64,000 bases of DNA from Phycomyces nitens (Eukaryota; Mucoromycota; Mucoromycetes; Mucorales; Phycomycetaceae): the NCBI GenBank assembly GCA_022702545.1, contig JAHRBC010000003.1:4154001-4218000 (forward strand), in the 5' to 3' direction. A program made the position numbers and the translations under genes. Positions 43,989-55,143 of this stretch are shown here, one piece after another; positions within the stretch are counted from its first letter, which is position 1; the number at the start of each line of letters is the position of its first letter. The notes below the pieces were generated by a model that saw nothing but the letters and a program-made list of their open reading frames with translations, did no database searches and was not told the DNA's origin.

Positions 43989-46900
43989 ATGACTGTACAA
44001 TCTATCTGCTTCGGAACCTTGAACGCTCAAGGTCTTCTCTCCACCAGTACTAATCCGCAATCCCCAAAACGTCTCTTTATCCGTCACCTCCATTCCTTTT
44101 CCCCTTCACTTTCCTTACTTGCTCTACAAGAAACCCATCTCCTTCCTTCCCACTACTCAATTATGCACCTTCTCTTCCAAGCCCAGGCAAGTCTTTGGAC
44201 TTCGCACTGTGGCCTTATCTCCTTCGATCCCCTTATCCACCTTGAACAACTGTACGTGTCACCAGATGACCGTGCACTAGTTGTCAAGGTTACACATACT
44301 GATCAACGCATTGACCCTTTTGGTGTCGTTGTTCTTTATGCTCCAAATGTCCCTGCCCATCGACGCACATTCTTTTCTTCACTCGCCACCCTTCTTCCTT
44401 CGCTTATACCATCTTTACCTACCTTTATCCTAGGAGACTTCAACTGTAATCTCCGCCAGCGTCGAAATCTTCCATCTACCTGGAAAGGATATCTTCAAGG
44501 CAATTGTATTGATTCTATTACCCCTCCTACCTCGCCTCAAATTCCTACCTTTCATAGCACCCGCACGCGTACTTGCATTGACTATATTTTCCGCCCAATT
44601 TCTTTAAACACTGAATCGCCCGAGGTTACCTTCATCAATCCTTCCTGGACAGACCACTGTCTTTTGGCTGTCTCTATCCCTCTATCTCGACCTTCAGGCC
44701 CTGGAATCTGGCGGTTCAACACACAGTACCTCTCCCATGATGAATTTGACAACTCCCTTACCGTTTTTTTGGATAAAGCTGCTGATTTTCTCCCTGCTGA
44801 AGCTTCCCCTGGAACTCGCTGGGATTGCTTTAAGCAAGCCCTCAAACAACTAGCTCTGTCATATGGGAAAAGATTCCATCGTCGCCTCCGTTCTCAGGAA
44901 AGATGTCTCCACCGCCAACGCAACATGCTCTCGAGCCACCCACCATCACCTTCTCTTGCCGATATTGAATCCCAGTTAGCCTCTATCCAAACCTCTCGTG
45001 TTTCCATTCTCGCTACTAGATCTGGCATCAAATGGTGTGAAGAAGGCGAGACATCCACCAAATACTTTTTCCGTGTTCTCAAACAAAGATCTGCAGCCAA
45101 ATCAATATCAACTTTAGTCGATCCAGACAGTGGTGTGACATACACTTCACCAGCAGACCTGCTTGGACATACCCAGTCTTTTTATCAGACTTTGTACTCG
45201 GAAGAACCTATAGATCTACCCGCAGCGCACTCCCTCTTGGACAATCTCCCACCTTAAGCCAGCCTCTCTGCTGAACGCTGCGCTCCCTTGACCTCAAATG
45301 TAACACTCGATGAACTTCTGGACGTACTTAATGGCACACCCAGCAACTCCAGCCCAGGTATGGACGGCCTTCCGTATCCCTTGTGGGTACGCGTCCTAGT
45401 TCACCTTACCATCCAGACCCTGGCTATTCAAGTGTATCAAGATGCTCTTCTCAGTGGTTTTCCTCCTTCGTGGTTGGAAACTGTTCTGGTTTTGCTCCCT
45501 AAGGCAGGCGACCTAACTTCCCTCTGGAACTGGCGTCCAATCTCACTGATCAACTGTGATGCTAAGATATTTACCAAGATGCTAACATCCCGCCTTCGAC
45601 GCTGCATTAGCTCTCTGATCACACCTTTTCAAACAGGTTTTATGGCAAACCGTTTTATTGGTGACAATGGACTGTTGACATGTCTGGCCATGTCTCATGC
45701 ACAAATCACCAAGGATCCCTGTGTCGGGCTCATTTTAGACCAAGAAAAGGCCTATGACCACGTTCATCCAATCTATCTTCAGCTTGTCATGGCTAGAATG
45801 GGACTTCCCGTCATATTCATTGACTCTGTTTGTACACTCTTCTTTTCAACCAAGATTCATGTAAATGTAAATGGTCACATATCTTCCTGATTTGAACAAG
45901 GCTGCGGTTTGCATCAGGGTGATCCTCTCTCTCTCCTCTCTTATTCAACATTGCATTCAAACCTCTATTGCGCTCAATCATTGCCTCACCATATATACAA
46001 GGTTTTCGATTTACTGTCCCTCCTAGTCTCTCCACCTCCATCACATCGCTCTCCCCTCCGCCTTTGAAGCTTCTAGAATATGCTGATGATCTCCTGGTAT
46101 CTCTCTCCTCGCCTTCTAAAATGATCACAGTTTTGTCTATCCTCAATATATCTGGGGTTGCTTCAAATGCCAAGATCAATCTAAACAAAACCATTGCTGT
46201 TGCTCTCTTGGGACAATTCCATCCAGACTGGGGTCCTGTTTTGGATTCTGCTGATATATCAACCCGCCATGATCGCCACACTGCCACTGCCGTGCGCTAC
46301 CTTGGCTTTCCGCTCAGTTCCCACCCGGCTCAGTTAGAATCCTTCCGTGCGGCTCTTATTGCAAAATTAGAACGGCACTGTGCCATATTCTCACAGAGAT
46401 ATTTGTCTGTGCAAGGGAAAAGTATTGTAGCAAATTCAATTCTTCTTAGCACTATAGGACATGCACTGTATGTGACTCTAGCTCCCCTGTCCTGCTTTGC
46501 TGCTATACGGACACATATCCTGTCTTTCCTCAGACTAGGGTTTGGTAGTCCTGGCTGGCCTTTGCTTTGTCTCCCACGCAAATCTGGTGGTTTTGGGATT
46601 TTAGATCCTGATCATCAACAGCGTGCTCTCCAGCTAAGATGGATACTTCCCATTCTACACTCTCGTTCTTTTTCTCGATCTTCTTCCTTCTTACTCCCCT
46701 ATCTCGAATTTCTTCTTCCTTTGCATTTTTGCGCTCATTCGGCTCAAGTAGCACTGCTGTATTCAGGTAGCGCAGCGAGCTGTCCTAGCTCCTTATTGCC
46801 TATACATCGTGCATGCTCGCAGATTCTTCCGACTACCATCCCTCCAGACTTCCGAGTGGAATCCTCTATAGCATTGGAGTTTCCTTTGGCCTCCGCTTGG

Positions 46901-47702
46901 GCTTCCCTTCCTCATTTTGATGCCGTGGCAGTGAACCTCAAGTCGATCCTAATATCGGATGCTTTTGAGTTGGGTGAAGACGGCTGCCTCAGGCGCAGGG
47001 CTCGGAATGACCGTCCTCGTGCTCGTAATCGGATTGGGCATTTCTTCCAACACATTGACAGTGCTAGAATGGTGTACTGTTCTTGGTTCCTTCAATGTCT
47101 TCAACCTCCACCTCATGACGACCCTCCTCCACCTCTCCTCTCCTCACTTCTTTCCCTAGTTCGCATTGACAACAAATGTCTGGGAAAAGCCACTACAAGG
47201 TCCTTACGACGTCACCTTCGGCTACCCACACCTTCCCTCCCTCCTGTCCATTGACACCGGTTCTGGAAACTAGTCATTCCACACTACTGCCGAACAGTAT
47301 GGTGGAAAATACTGTGGGATAGAGTTCCAACTCGCAATTATCTTCACCTAATAATGCCCTAGAAGATCACCAGCCCCATGTACCCTCTTTGTTCGGAAGC
47401 CACAGAAGATAGAGACCACTTCTTTTTCCTGTGCCCTGTCAAATACCAAGTGTGGAACGCAGTCCTCTCTCGTTTCTGACCATCATGGACCTTGGAAGGT
47501 GTCCATAAACTTCTCGTCTTTGGATCCATCACTCGTAGCCTACCATCCGACAACTCTCAGGTCTTGCTCGCAGTTGTCACTGCTAAAGCAATCTGGAGTG
47601 CATACTGGCTCTTTGTATTTGAGGATAAAACTTTCCTACTTGGCTTAGTAGCTACGAAGTCGTCTTGGGCTATAGAAAAGCACGTATTTACTATAGTTTG
47701 AA
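43989..47702 (+). pseudogene. Broken LINE ORF2 (endonuclease and reverse transcriptase)
   Basis: The endonuclease starts TVQSICFGTLNAQGLLS and keeps ALQETHLLPSHY, FILGDFNCNL and SWTDHCLL. A single in-frame TAA at 45255-45257 interrupts it before the RT; the same frame then continues with SSPGMDGLPYPLW, NWRPISLINCDAK and LILDQEKAYDHV. A TGA at 45888-45890 and a shift near 45940 (at QGDPLS) follow. The catalytic YADDLLVSL and thumb lie in the next frame to a TGA at 47252-47254. The C-terminal Cys/His part is CSEATEDRDHFFFLCPVKYQ. The copy cannot move by itself. Confidence 0.88.
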
Positions 47703-47759
47703 TGGGTTTCTCCTTTATTGGAATTCTCTAGCTTCCCACCCATTTCTTTCTTCGAGTTT

Positions 47760-47870
47760 TTCTAATCACTCCACTCACTTTTATTCCTTCGCCCTTTAAC
47801 TAAAGTCCATGTCGATGGCAATCTAAAAACCGCGCGCATTACGTGACGGCAGATCAATAAAATACAAAAA
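47760..47870 (-). mobile_element. Possible 3'-end remnant of another LINE
   Basis: On the minus strand, IDLPSRNARGF, a stop, and IAIDMDFS plus a stop resemble the last codons of the intact LINE ORF2 (IDSLTAQFAFDIDLT). The match is short and needs two frame or stop allowances, so it is tentative. Confidence 0.3.
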
Positions 47871-48540
47871 AAGAGAGCATAATCGATACAGAAGCACTGT
47901 ACTTCTTGGAGTTCATTTTGCCAGAAAGCAACTTTAGTTATACGATACCCATGCTGCAGAAGCATCCCAAAACCATGATAGAGCCACCTCCAAGCTTCAT
48001 GGTTGGGGATATCATTGTGGAGAGAAGACTGGTTCTGTATGTTTAAAGAGCTCTTCGGTGTCTATTGCTTCCAAAAATCCTAAATCGCTTCTCATCAGAC
48101 CAAATGATGGAGTTCCAGTCATTAGCACTCCAATCAAGATGAGCTTTCGCCCATGCCAATCGTTTTTATTGGGTCTCCTTGGAGAACGTAGACTTTTTTT
48201 TTAGTATTCTGCGAGAGTATATAACATGGCTGCGAAGAAATCTCATAAATGTGTTTGCCGATGTAGGAGTGGCAGCAGTCTTTCGAAAGAATGTCAAGGA
48301 TTGTGTTGGATCCTTCTTGATCTCACGCAAAATTTCCCTCGAGTCTCTTTAATCAAGTTTCTTTTGACGGCCCGTGGGCTTGCATCTCTCATACTATCCA
48401 GTCTCTTTGTAATTCTCAATACTCGTGAGACAACGTACTTGCTAGCATTTAACTTTTTTACAATGTCACATTGCTTAGCACGATTAACAACGCTCTCATG
48501 TACAATAATTACACAAGTTATATTATCAGTAATACTTTAG
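47871..48540 (-). pseudogene. Tc1-type transposase relic, N-terminal and first catalytic part
   Basis: Read on the minus strand: an HTH-like region around 48250-48500, then WAKAHLDWSANDWNSIIWSDEKRF at 48090-48165, the classical Tc1 first-Asp block, then GGGSIM near 47990. Further pieces toward 47880 are weak. Stops and shifts throughout. The C-terminal DDE part is missing. Confidence 0.75.
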
Positions 48541-48848
48541 TTTGTAGAGGTAGAGTTAGGTGGCATGCTGGTAGTTTTGAATTTTTGATTGTGTTATAAA
48601 AGATGTTGATTAAGAAAACGAAGATTTTTGTAACTTGAGAGAATATCCAGACTATAAAAAGTTGCGAAGCTTTTTAACACTCAGTATATTAAATCTTATT
48701 AAATGGAAACCAAAATAACGTATATTCTTGGATTAAAATCAACATTGCACTCCTTTTAGTCAAAGACAAACATGTTTATGTAAAAGATAGAGTGTAATAT
48801 CCGTTGGAAATATGCTTGTGCTTTGTTTGGTCTATAAATTATCTAAAT
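48541..48848. other. Right boundary of the repeat island
   Basis: AT-rich, no coding sequence seen; 3' flank of the Mgr3-like gene. Confidence 0.4.
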
Positions 48849-50224
48849 CTAATCGAAACTAGCAGGATGTCTTTGCTCAAATTCAATTCTTCTCAATGCT
48901 CTATCGGATTCCTTGACGCATTCATCGAGCTTGAACTTTCTTCCATGGAGACCAGCGTGTTTGTAAAACTGAGAAGCCTTGACCTTGTCACCAGTTTGCT
49001 GTATTCGGTAGTCAAGTTAATATAATCTGGTTTTGTTTGTATGATAACCTACCTCAAATAACATGCCCATGTTGTAAAGAAGGGTACCACATGCTGAATC
49101 ACATTTGTCTCCATCATCATTTTGTTTGCGGGTATTTGGGTTCTGAGAAAGATCGAGGCCCTTTTGACCCCATTGCTTGGCTTCCTCAAACCGGCCCATT
49201 GCAGCATATGCTTCGGCAAGGTTGTTCATCAAGACTGCAGTGTGGCATGTCTTGAGGCCAGCCATATTTAATGCCTGTAAATAGAGCTGTATAGCAAACC
49301 TACAATGATGATCTCAGCCCCATGTCAATAAGATTACCAGGCACCTTGTCTTTCTCCTTACACGTATTTATCGTGGGCGGCATAAAAGGATCCCAACGCT
49401 TCCAGTGCTCCACCCAATTCAGCCTTTGTCAGCCACGCTGGCATGTGGTCCTTGTCAAATATGACCTCTTCAGTGTCATTGTACTCTGATTTGGGACGTG
49501 ACGAGATCCTCAAGAGATGTTCCACTGACCAAGTGTACCATTTCTCAGCATCGTCATCCAAACGACACTTTGCTGCAATGTCACCAAGCTTCTGGGCAAT
49601 TCCGACAACCTTTTTCTGTGTCTGGGTAGGAAGCGAAGACAGATCAACGTTAAAGATCTCACTGTCTGGCTTCTTATCCTTGGACTCTCTGTCATTCTCA
49701 AATCCAACCAGATGGCGAAGGGCTAGGGTGAGGGTCTGTCTTGCTTCAGGAAGCCGGCCGAGTGTTTCAAGGAGGACACCGAGCTGGATCATGATTCCAG
49801 TCAAGGGAGCCCCGTCTCTTTCCATCTCGGGTGACTCGATGCCTAGTTCGAGAGCCTGACGAAAGTATTGAAGGGCAAGCTTTGTGTCCCGGTCATCTTG
49901 GGAGAAATAGAGTGCCTTTCGTAGGGCCTGACGGATAGGAGGAGGGTATTTTTGGATATCGGATGTAAAGTACTCGTAGAGTCCTACACCAAGACAGGCA
50001 AATCCAATACCAATAAGAAGAAGAGGTATGCGAGGAATATTGATCGTGCGCTCTCCATTGGGCGATGACTGTGGACGTGCAGTAGCAAAGGCTTGATTTT
50101 GGAATTTCACAAAACAAGTTGGTTTAATGGGCAGCTTTGAGCTAGCCCTAGGTTGAAAACGACCTAGGAATGCTTGCTTGGGAATCAATGAGACTTTGGA
50201 AAGTAATCGATTAGCCATGATCAA
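48849..50224 (-). CDS. Mitochondrial TPR protein, Mgr3-like
   Basis: Three exons (49362-50224, 49053-49299, 48849-48998) join in frame to 419 aa. The first ~60 residues are basic and Ser/Gln-rich with no acidic residues (mitochondrial leader type). One membrane segment follows (IPLLLIGIGFACLGVGLYEY), then TPR-like helices: ALRKALYFSQDDRDTKLALQ, LGVLLETLGRLPEARQTLTL, ELGGALEALGSFYAAHDKY, MNNLAEAYAAMGRFEEAKQ and LYNMGMLFEQTGDKVKAS. A membrane anchor followed by YPPPIRQALRKAL and TPRs is the layout of Mgr3, an adaptor of the i-AAA protease Yme1 in the inner membrane; TTC19-like proteins are the alternative. Two ATGs, 50224 and 50218, are possible starts. Function by family resemblance only. Confidence 0.8.
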
Positions 50225-50355
50225 AATGAAGGCAATAAAGCTTTTAGGCTTGTCAGAGTTGTTATTTCTGTGGGCGATGATTTCAGAGACCGATCCCTAG
50301 GATGGCGAAGGATCTCTCTCTCTCTCTCTGGGGTGGGTTTATACATTAATTACGT

Positions 50356-51987
50356 TTACATTGAATTATGGGATAATAGACTATTTAATCGATCTATTAG
50401 TAGCTGATTGGGATCTACTCTTGTGGGTGTACTTCTTGTAAGCCTAGTCCTTTGTTTTGCCAGGGCAGCGATGGAGATTGATCGTAGATCTTGAACAGGA
50501 GGAGAAACGGCGGCCTCATCAGTGAGCTGCACAAATGTCTCAAGAGCCAGGGTAGTCTTGCCTAGGTCTAGGAGGGCAGATACGAGGGTATACATTGTGT
50601 CTGAATTGGGTGGGACTTTTTGCTGTCTCATGGTGGCATAGAGACGCTGGATAATAGCAAGTGATTGGGCATTTGGTGGCAGTGATGATGATGATGATAG
50701 AGGTGTAGATTGTTCAACATGTTCTGGCAAGGTGTCTTGGTGGTGGTCATGGCTAGACAGATCTGGATCTGGATCTGGATACTGGTCTTCAGTAGCTGGT
50801 TGCATAAAGTGAGCAAAAAACGCATTGTAGACGGCTGCAATGGGCTTAATGTTGTAGACTGGCATTTGGTCAAGGTACGTCAATGCGTCATCAATATCAC
50901 CTTTCCAGAGTAACAATTCAATATATATCCGGAAACTCTGGACATCCGCAGGTGGAGCCTCTTTGTTTGATTTCCATGGGTCGCGCAAGACGTCAAACAT
51001 CTCATGGAACATTGATATCGCTTTCTCTGTCGCTCCGTTGCAGGCATAACTGGACATGAGCGAGTTCCAGGTAATGGTGTTTTTAATGAGATGTTCAAGG
51101 TTGCTCTCTCGCAAGTTGGTCATCATACGCTCAATTCCATTCAGATCGCCCAGTTTGCCCATGCTGTACATAAGAGTAGAGTAAGTATACCCATCCGGAT
51201 CAATTTTACGAGCAATCATATCATGGTAAAGACGTTGTGCTGTTCTGATGTCTGACAACTGGGAAGCAATGTGAATAAGTGTATTAAAGGTCACAAGCGA
51301 AGGCTTGATTCCGCAATGACCTCCAGGTTCTTTAGAAGAGGACTGCATTTCCTCGAAAAGCGCCAGCGCCTCTGTTAAATGGTGAGGGCGTTTGGATGGC
51401 ACAGAACGTCCACCTGCCCAGTCCATCAGTGAATTGTATTCAGATAATCGCAAATTCATCCCACACAGTTTCATGTCGTCGATCAGTGCCAGCAATCGGA
51501 AAAGATTCTTCTGGGTGGCGCGTGCACGGATAGTAGAGAGGAACATTTGTCTATATTGGCGTCTTGAAACGTGCTGAAGATAGTTGCTGCTATAAAGGTG
51601 TGTGTAGACAGGCCAAATACAATCTATATCCTGTGTTGCTAATGCTTTATAGAATTCGGCAAATACAACTGGTTTGCTCCTCGCGTTTATTGATAGGTTT
51701 GGTAGGTCATTCCGCACCTGTTCAATCTCATCCCTAAGGTATGATACAAGGGTTGGCGATTGACTTTCTGTAATTATATTGTCACTTGAGGGTGAATGTG
51801 CTAGGGCTGACAGGTAGGTTCGTGTCTGTGAATGTGAGTTTGGTGGTCTGTTGATGCCCATTCCATCCATCAATACGCTCTGTCTGGTTCGCAGGGGTTG
51901 ACGAAAGGCATTGTCTTTGACTGTTCTGCAGAATATACATTTGGATTGGGCAGACTTTACATTGACTCTTGACCAAAGTCGCTGCAT
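50356..51987 (-). CDS. Pentatricopeptide repeat (PPR) protein, probably mitochondrial
   Basis: A single exon of 543 aa. The N-terminus MQRLWSRVNVKSAQSKCIFC is basic and leader-like, suggesting mitochondria. PPR motifs fill the middle: SLVTFNTLIHIASQLSDIRT, DPDGYTYSTLMYSMGKLGDL, NTITWNSLMSSYACNGATEK and, less clearly, SFRIYIELLLWKGDIDDALT and AVYNAFFAHFM. A Ser/Asp/Gln-rich linker (~residues 385-420) precedes one further helical repeat. PPR proteins bind organellar RNA; no specific target can be read from the sequence. It lies ~130 bp upstream of the Mgr3-like gene on the same strand, with a CT-rich spacer. Confidence 0.88.
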   Translation of the reverse strand: MQRLWSRVNVKSAQSKCIFCRTVKDNAFRQPLRTRQSVLMDGMGINRPPNSHSQTRTYLSALAHSPSSDNIITESQSPTLVSYLRDEIEQVRNDLPNLSINARSKPVVFAEFYKALATQDIDCIWPVYTHLYSSNYLQHVSRRQYRQMFLSTIRARATQKNLFRLLALIDDMKLCGMNLRLSEYNSLMDWAGGRSVPSKRPHHLTEALALFEEMQSSSKEPGGHCGIKPSLVTFNTLIHIASQLSDIRTAQRLYHDMIARKIDPDGYTYSTLMYSMGKLGDLNGIERMMTNLRESNLEHLIKNTITWNSLMSSYACNGATEKAISMFHEMFDVLRDPWKSNKEAPPADVQSFRIYIELLLWKGDIDDALTYLDQMPVYNIKPIAAVYNAFFAHFMQPATEDQYPDPDPDLSSHDHHQDTLPEHVEQSTPLSSSSSLPPNAQSLAIIQRLYATMRQQKVPPNSDTMYTLVSALLDLGKTTLALETFVQLTDEAAVSPPVQDLRSISIAALAKQRTRLTRSTPTRVDPNQLLIDRLNSLLSHNSM

Positions 51988-52460
51988 AGTGCGTATATAT
52001 ATATATATATGTATATATGTTGAAGCTTATTGAGGAGGGACTTGTGAAGTTTGGATATGCCTTGGATTGTAAATAATTGTGTGGCTTTTCAAGATCCTCG
52101 TTACAATCCCTCTTTTAAAACTCCCTTCCCCCTTCAGTTGTATCTTGTGCTGAGTCCATTGACCCTGGCTAATGAATTGATAAAGAGACTCGAGATCAAA
52201 AATTACGTTACAAATATGATTTATATTTAATGATAGTTATAGCCAGTATAAAAAGGGCTTTAAAAAGTATGGAAACAGTGCGACTATAGAATATCTCTGA
52301 TATTCTTTTTTCAAAAAAATAAAAAATAAAAAAATGCTATTCATAACATGCAAAAATACATTCTACAAAGATGCTAGGGATCAAACTAGTCTAAAAAATA
52401 CAAAGATCCTTTCTATAGGCCTCCAAGGGGCTAGTTTTTGTTCTTGTTCTTGGGTTTTGC
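51988..52460. other. Intergenic between PPR gene and Ser-rich gene
   Basis: Promoter side of the PPR gene with a TA/TATG microsatellite (~51996-52018). No coding sequence seen. Confidence 0.4.
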
Positions 52461-52850
52461 TTAGGACACGCACACAGTAGGTGTTAAGCTGATTCGAAGA
52501 GTCACCGAGGGATGGTCAAATATGAGAGACTCCAATTCTAGTGATTTCTGGGACAATGGACGCGACGAGACCTGAGCATCAGAGAATCCAGACTGACATG
52601 TAATGAATGAGGTAACGGTAGATGTGGAAGAGACATAGGAAGAGCAGCAGCTGGCATGGGTTTCGGATTTTGGGGTGGAATGAGAGATTGAAAAGTTGGA
52701 TCGAAGACGGTCCTTGGACTTGGTAAAGAACTTGCGGAAAGATGCCATTGATTTAAAAGGCTTCTTGACACTCTTTGCAGATTTGTTATTGCTGGAGACA
52801 TTGCATTTAATGCATTTGGGAGTGTGAGACTGAATAGAAAAGAGTTGCAT
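52461..52850 (-). CDS. Small Ser-rich basic protein, unknown
   Basis: A single-exon frame of 129 aa with ATG at 52850. It is Ser/Thr/Lys-rich with a CIKC pair near the N-terminus, a basic stretch (FRKFFTKSKDRLRSNF) and a CCSSY patch; no membrane segment. A TATA box lies 76-85 bp upstream, which supports a real transcript. Family not recognised. The two alternative frames of the same stretch look less protein-like. Confidence 0.5.
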   Translation of the reverse strand: MQLFSIQSHTPKCIKCNVSSNNKSAKSVKKPFKSMASFRKFFTKSKDRLRSNFSISHSTPKSETHASCCSSYVSSTSTVTSFITCQSGFSDAQVSSRPLSQKSLELESLIFDHPSVTLRISLTPTVCVS

Positions 52851-52925
52851 GGTGATAAAAAGACAGTGAAGAAAGGAAGATGATGGTTTGGTATATTGAT
52901 AAAAAAAAAGTGTAGGAAAACGGTG

Positions 52926-52935
52926 CCTTTTTATA
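52926..52935 (-). promoter_or_regulatory. TATA box of the Ser-rich protein gene
   Basis: TATAAAAAGG on the minus strand, 76-85 bp before the ATG at 52850. Confidence 0.55.
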
Positions 52936-53316
52936 CTTGTTATGGCCTCTCTGGTCTGTGCATTTGAACGATATCTGAAAAAGTATTATGAGAATCCGAT
53001 ATCAATCATTTTCCAGTATCTACTTTCCTTTTCGGCACATCGTAAATTATCTTTTGGACTCCTTTTTACCTGTATTCCAAGCTTGACAAAAGCACATTAG
53101 ATTCAGGGGAAGAAAAAAGAGGACTTTGGCCATTGTATGGTCAGACTTTGTATTATTGACACTTTAACTCTGCCCTTAATACACGCCTCTAGAAAATGGG
53201 TAACTAATCGGTGGCAACATGCAGAGATCTATGATCTTGATGGACTCACCCTTCTGTAAAGAACTCCTTCCCTTACTGTCTTGTTTGCCAACAGCACAAT
53301 CTTTAGATTGTTTTTA

Positions 53317-53853
53317 TTAAGCAAATATCACTATTCTAACCATTAATATTGACCTGTTTCTATGGAAACAAATCATTTCTTGTTGAATTGACCCCAAAAC
53401 ACTTGCAATATAATTAATAGCATCGACTTCTTTATCCCTTTCTTGAAAAAGCAATAGATCTGACGATGCCAAGATATTCGTAAACAGGGATCCTCTAGTG
53501 ACTAAAATATAATAGTTATTGTTTGGTCTCGATGATCTGCTCGATCCTTGTCTAATAAAGCTGGCACGCGACCATGCATCCCGAGTATACATCATCCAAA
53601 ACAATTCACACTGATGGACTATGGTCCAAGATGATCTAGATTCATTCTTGGTGGTGAAACATAGGCAAGAACCAATTCTACAATGGCCAAAACTGATTAT
53701 AAAAGGTGTATAGAAAAAAGCAGATTGAGAAACAGTGTATGGCCCGTGAACATTCAGATAATAAAATTGGCCTCTGGCGTAGATAAAAAAAAAGGTAGCC
53801 ACATCAGATCCCAAAAATAGCCAATTTCGATATAGACGTACATTAGAGGGCAT
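53317..53853 (-). CDS. Hypothetical protein (low confidence)
   Basis: A 178-codon open frame with ATG at 53853. The N-terminal half is aromatic and hydrophobic (NWLFLGSDVATFFFIYARGQ). The C-terminal half looks more like a soluble protein (DLLLFQERDKEVDAINYIAS). No family is recognised and introns cannot be excluded. Composition is close to the AT-rich surroundings, so it may be a chance frame or part of a decayed gene. Confidence 0.3.
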   Translation of the reverse strand: MPSNVRLYRNWLFLGSDVATFFFIYARGQFYYLNVHGPYTVSQSAFFYTPFIISFGHCRIGSCLCFTTKNESRSSWTIVHQCELFWMMYTRDAWSRASFIRQGSSRSSRPNNNYYILVTRGSLFTNILASSDLLLFQERDKEVDAINYIASVLGSIQQEMICFHRNRSILMVRIVIFA

Positions 53854-53959
53854 GATGATAATAGCTCATCATGTCTCAAGGACCATGTCAGAATTAACAA
53901 GGGCCTTGATTCTTTAATATAACAAAAGATTAAAGTAAGCATTTCTTAATCACAGGTCC

Positions 53960-54741
53960 TTAAAAGGCATAACACATAATAATTGCGGCTACAAAAAGAG
54001 CAGCGACCGTATTAGTGGGATCAATACTAAGAAAACAGAGGTTGAGATGAGTAATGTGCAACATACGATTAGCAGAGTAAACTAATGCCTATACACATAT
54101 GCTTTCATGTCCTACCGTGATCCTATGCTCTCGGCTATGTTACCAAGTTCAGAATTGCTATTGGTTGATGTTGTGCTATCCACAGGACTATCATGGGTTC
54201 CGTTGAACATGGAACCAATTCCAGGCACTGGCGTATTTGAAGTATCTCCGTCTACAGTGGGCTGGGCTGGGCTTGGTGTTTCGATGGCGTAGACGGTCTC
54301 TGTTGTGATGATGGTTACAGTAGGCACATAGGTAGAAAAGGCACTCTGGGGTCTATGGACAGAACTTCTGGTCTTGTTGGGCTCTGATTCCATATCATTG
54401 TAGACATCGTCTGAACCCTTGCTATCCAAGAATTGAGGGTTGTGAATGCTGTCGAGGGCTGATTTTGTTGGATCGGATATCATACCATCGTGGAGATCGT
54501 TGTTCTTGTGCTCCGTATGACCTCGATCCAGATCTCCCTTTTTCAATTCAGGATCATGCATCAACTGGTGGTGCGCTCGACAACTGTCTTGTAGTTTCTG
54601 GTGTGTATGATGAGCCTCGTTGTGGTCCATGGTACCGTTTATTTCTGCATGGGAACCATGGGAACCATGGGCAAGGGTCTCGGTGGATAACAGTCCAAGT
54701 AAGACTGCAAACACAAGGGCATATTCACTATTGATCTTCAT
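53960..54741 (-). CDS. Histidine-rich GPI-anchored cell-surface protein
   Basis: Two exons (54116-54741 and 53960-54026) give 230 aa. The N-terminus INSEYALVFAVLLGLLSTE is a signal peptide, cut near ETLA. Next comes a His-rich mature start (HGSHGSHAEINGTMDHNEAH, then AHHTHQK and RAHHQLMHD), an acidic middle, and a Ser/Thr/Pro-rich stem (TVTIITTETVYAIETPSPAQ) with sequons such as NGT and NKT. The short second exon supplies a hydrophobic end, NTVAALFVAAIIMCYAF, a typical GPI-attachment signal. The His cluster suggests metal binding at the wall or membrane, which is inference. No known family recognised. Confidence 0.75.
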
Positions 54742-55143
54742 TGAAATAACAATACCAGTAGAAATTGGAAAGAGAAAGGTTTGGAAGCTCTCTTTTGGCT
54801 CTCACTCGCTTCTCTCTGCTTTTATTGTCCTCGCAATACGGTATCCACAACGGCATTTTCTGTGCATTTTGACCTGTCGGCAAACTGTCATGACAAGAAG
54901 CTCTATTGGGCCTACTGGATCTATTTAGATATAAAAGATAAAGAACTGTCGAGAATAAACTATCCAAAATAAAGGATTGTGCACTGGTTGTCATCCAGAC
55001 AAACCAAGTAAAAGGTTAGTTCTCGGCTACACTTTTTACCAAATAGACTTGGTGCCATTTAATGATATTATTGTGAGTTTATTGATGTGTAGGATGAGTA
55101 TGCATACAAGAATAAATGGTTTAAGCTACTTTTTCCTCCTGGT
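54742..55143. other. Intergenic
   Basis: Promoter of the GPI protein and 3' flank of malic enzyme; no coding sequence supported. Confidence 0.4.

Larger units (their letters stand above)
42566..47702 (+). mobile_element. Second LINE retrotransposon, decayed, opposite orientation
   Basis: A two-ORF APE-type LINE on the plus strand, clearly related to but diverged from the 32.2-37.4 kb copy. The order is the same: gag-like ORF1 with knuckles, endonuclease, reverse transcriptase (YADDL), C-terminal Cys/His segment. Both ORFs carry stops and shifts. The left end meets the satellite at about 42566. The right end is near 47700, without a visible poly(A) tail, and no target duplication was found. 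It is an old copy. Confidence 0.88.
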
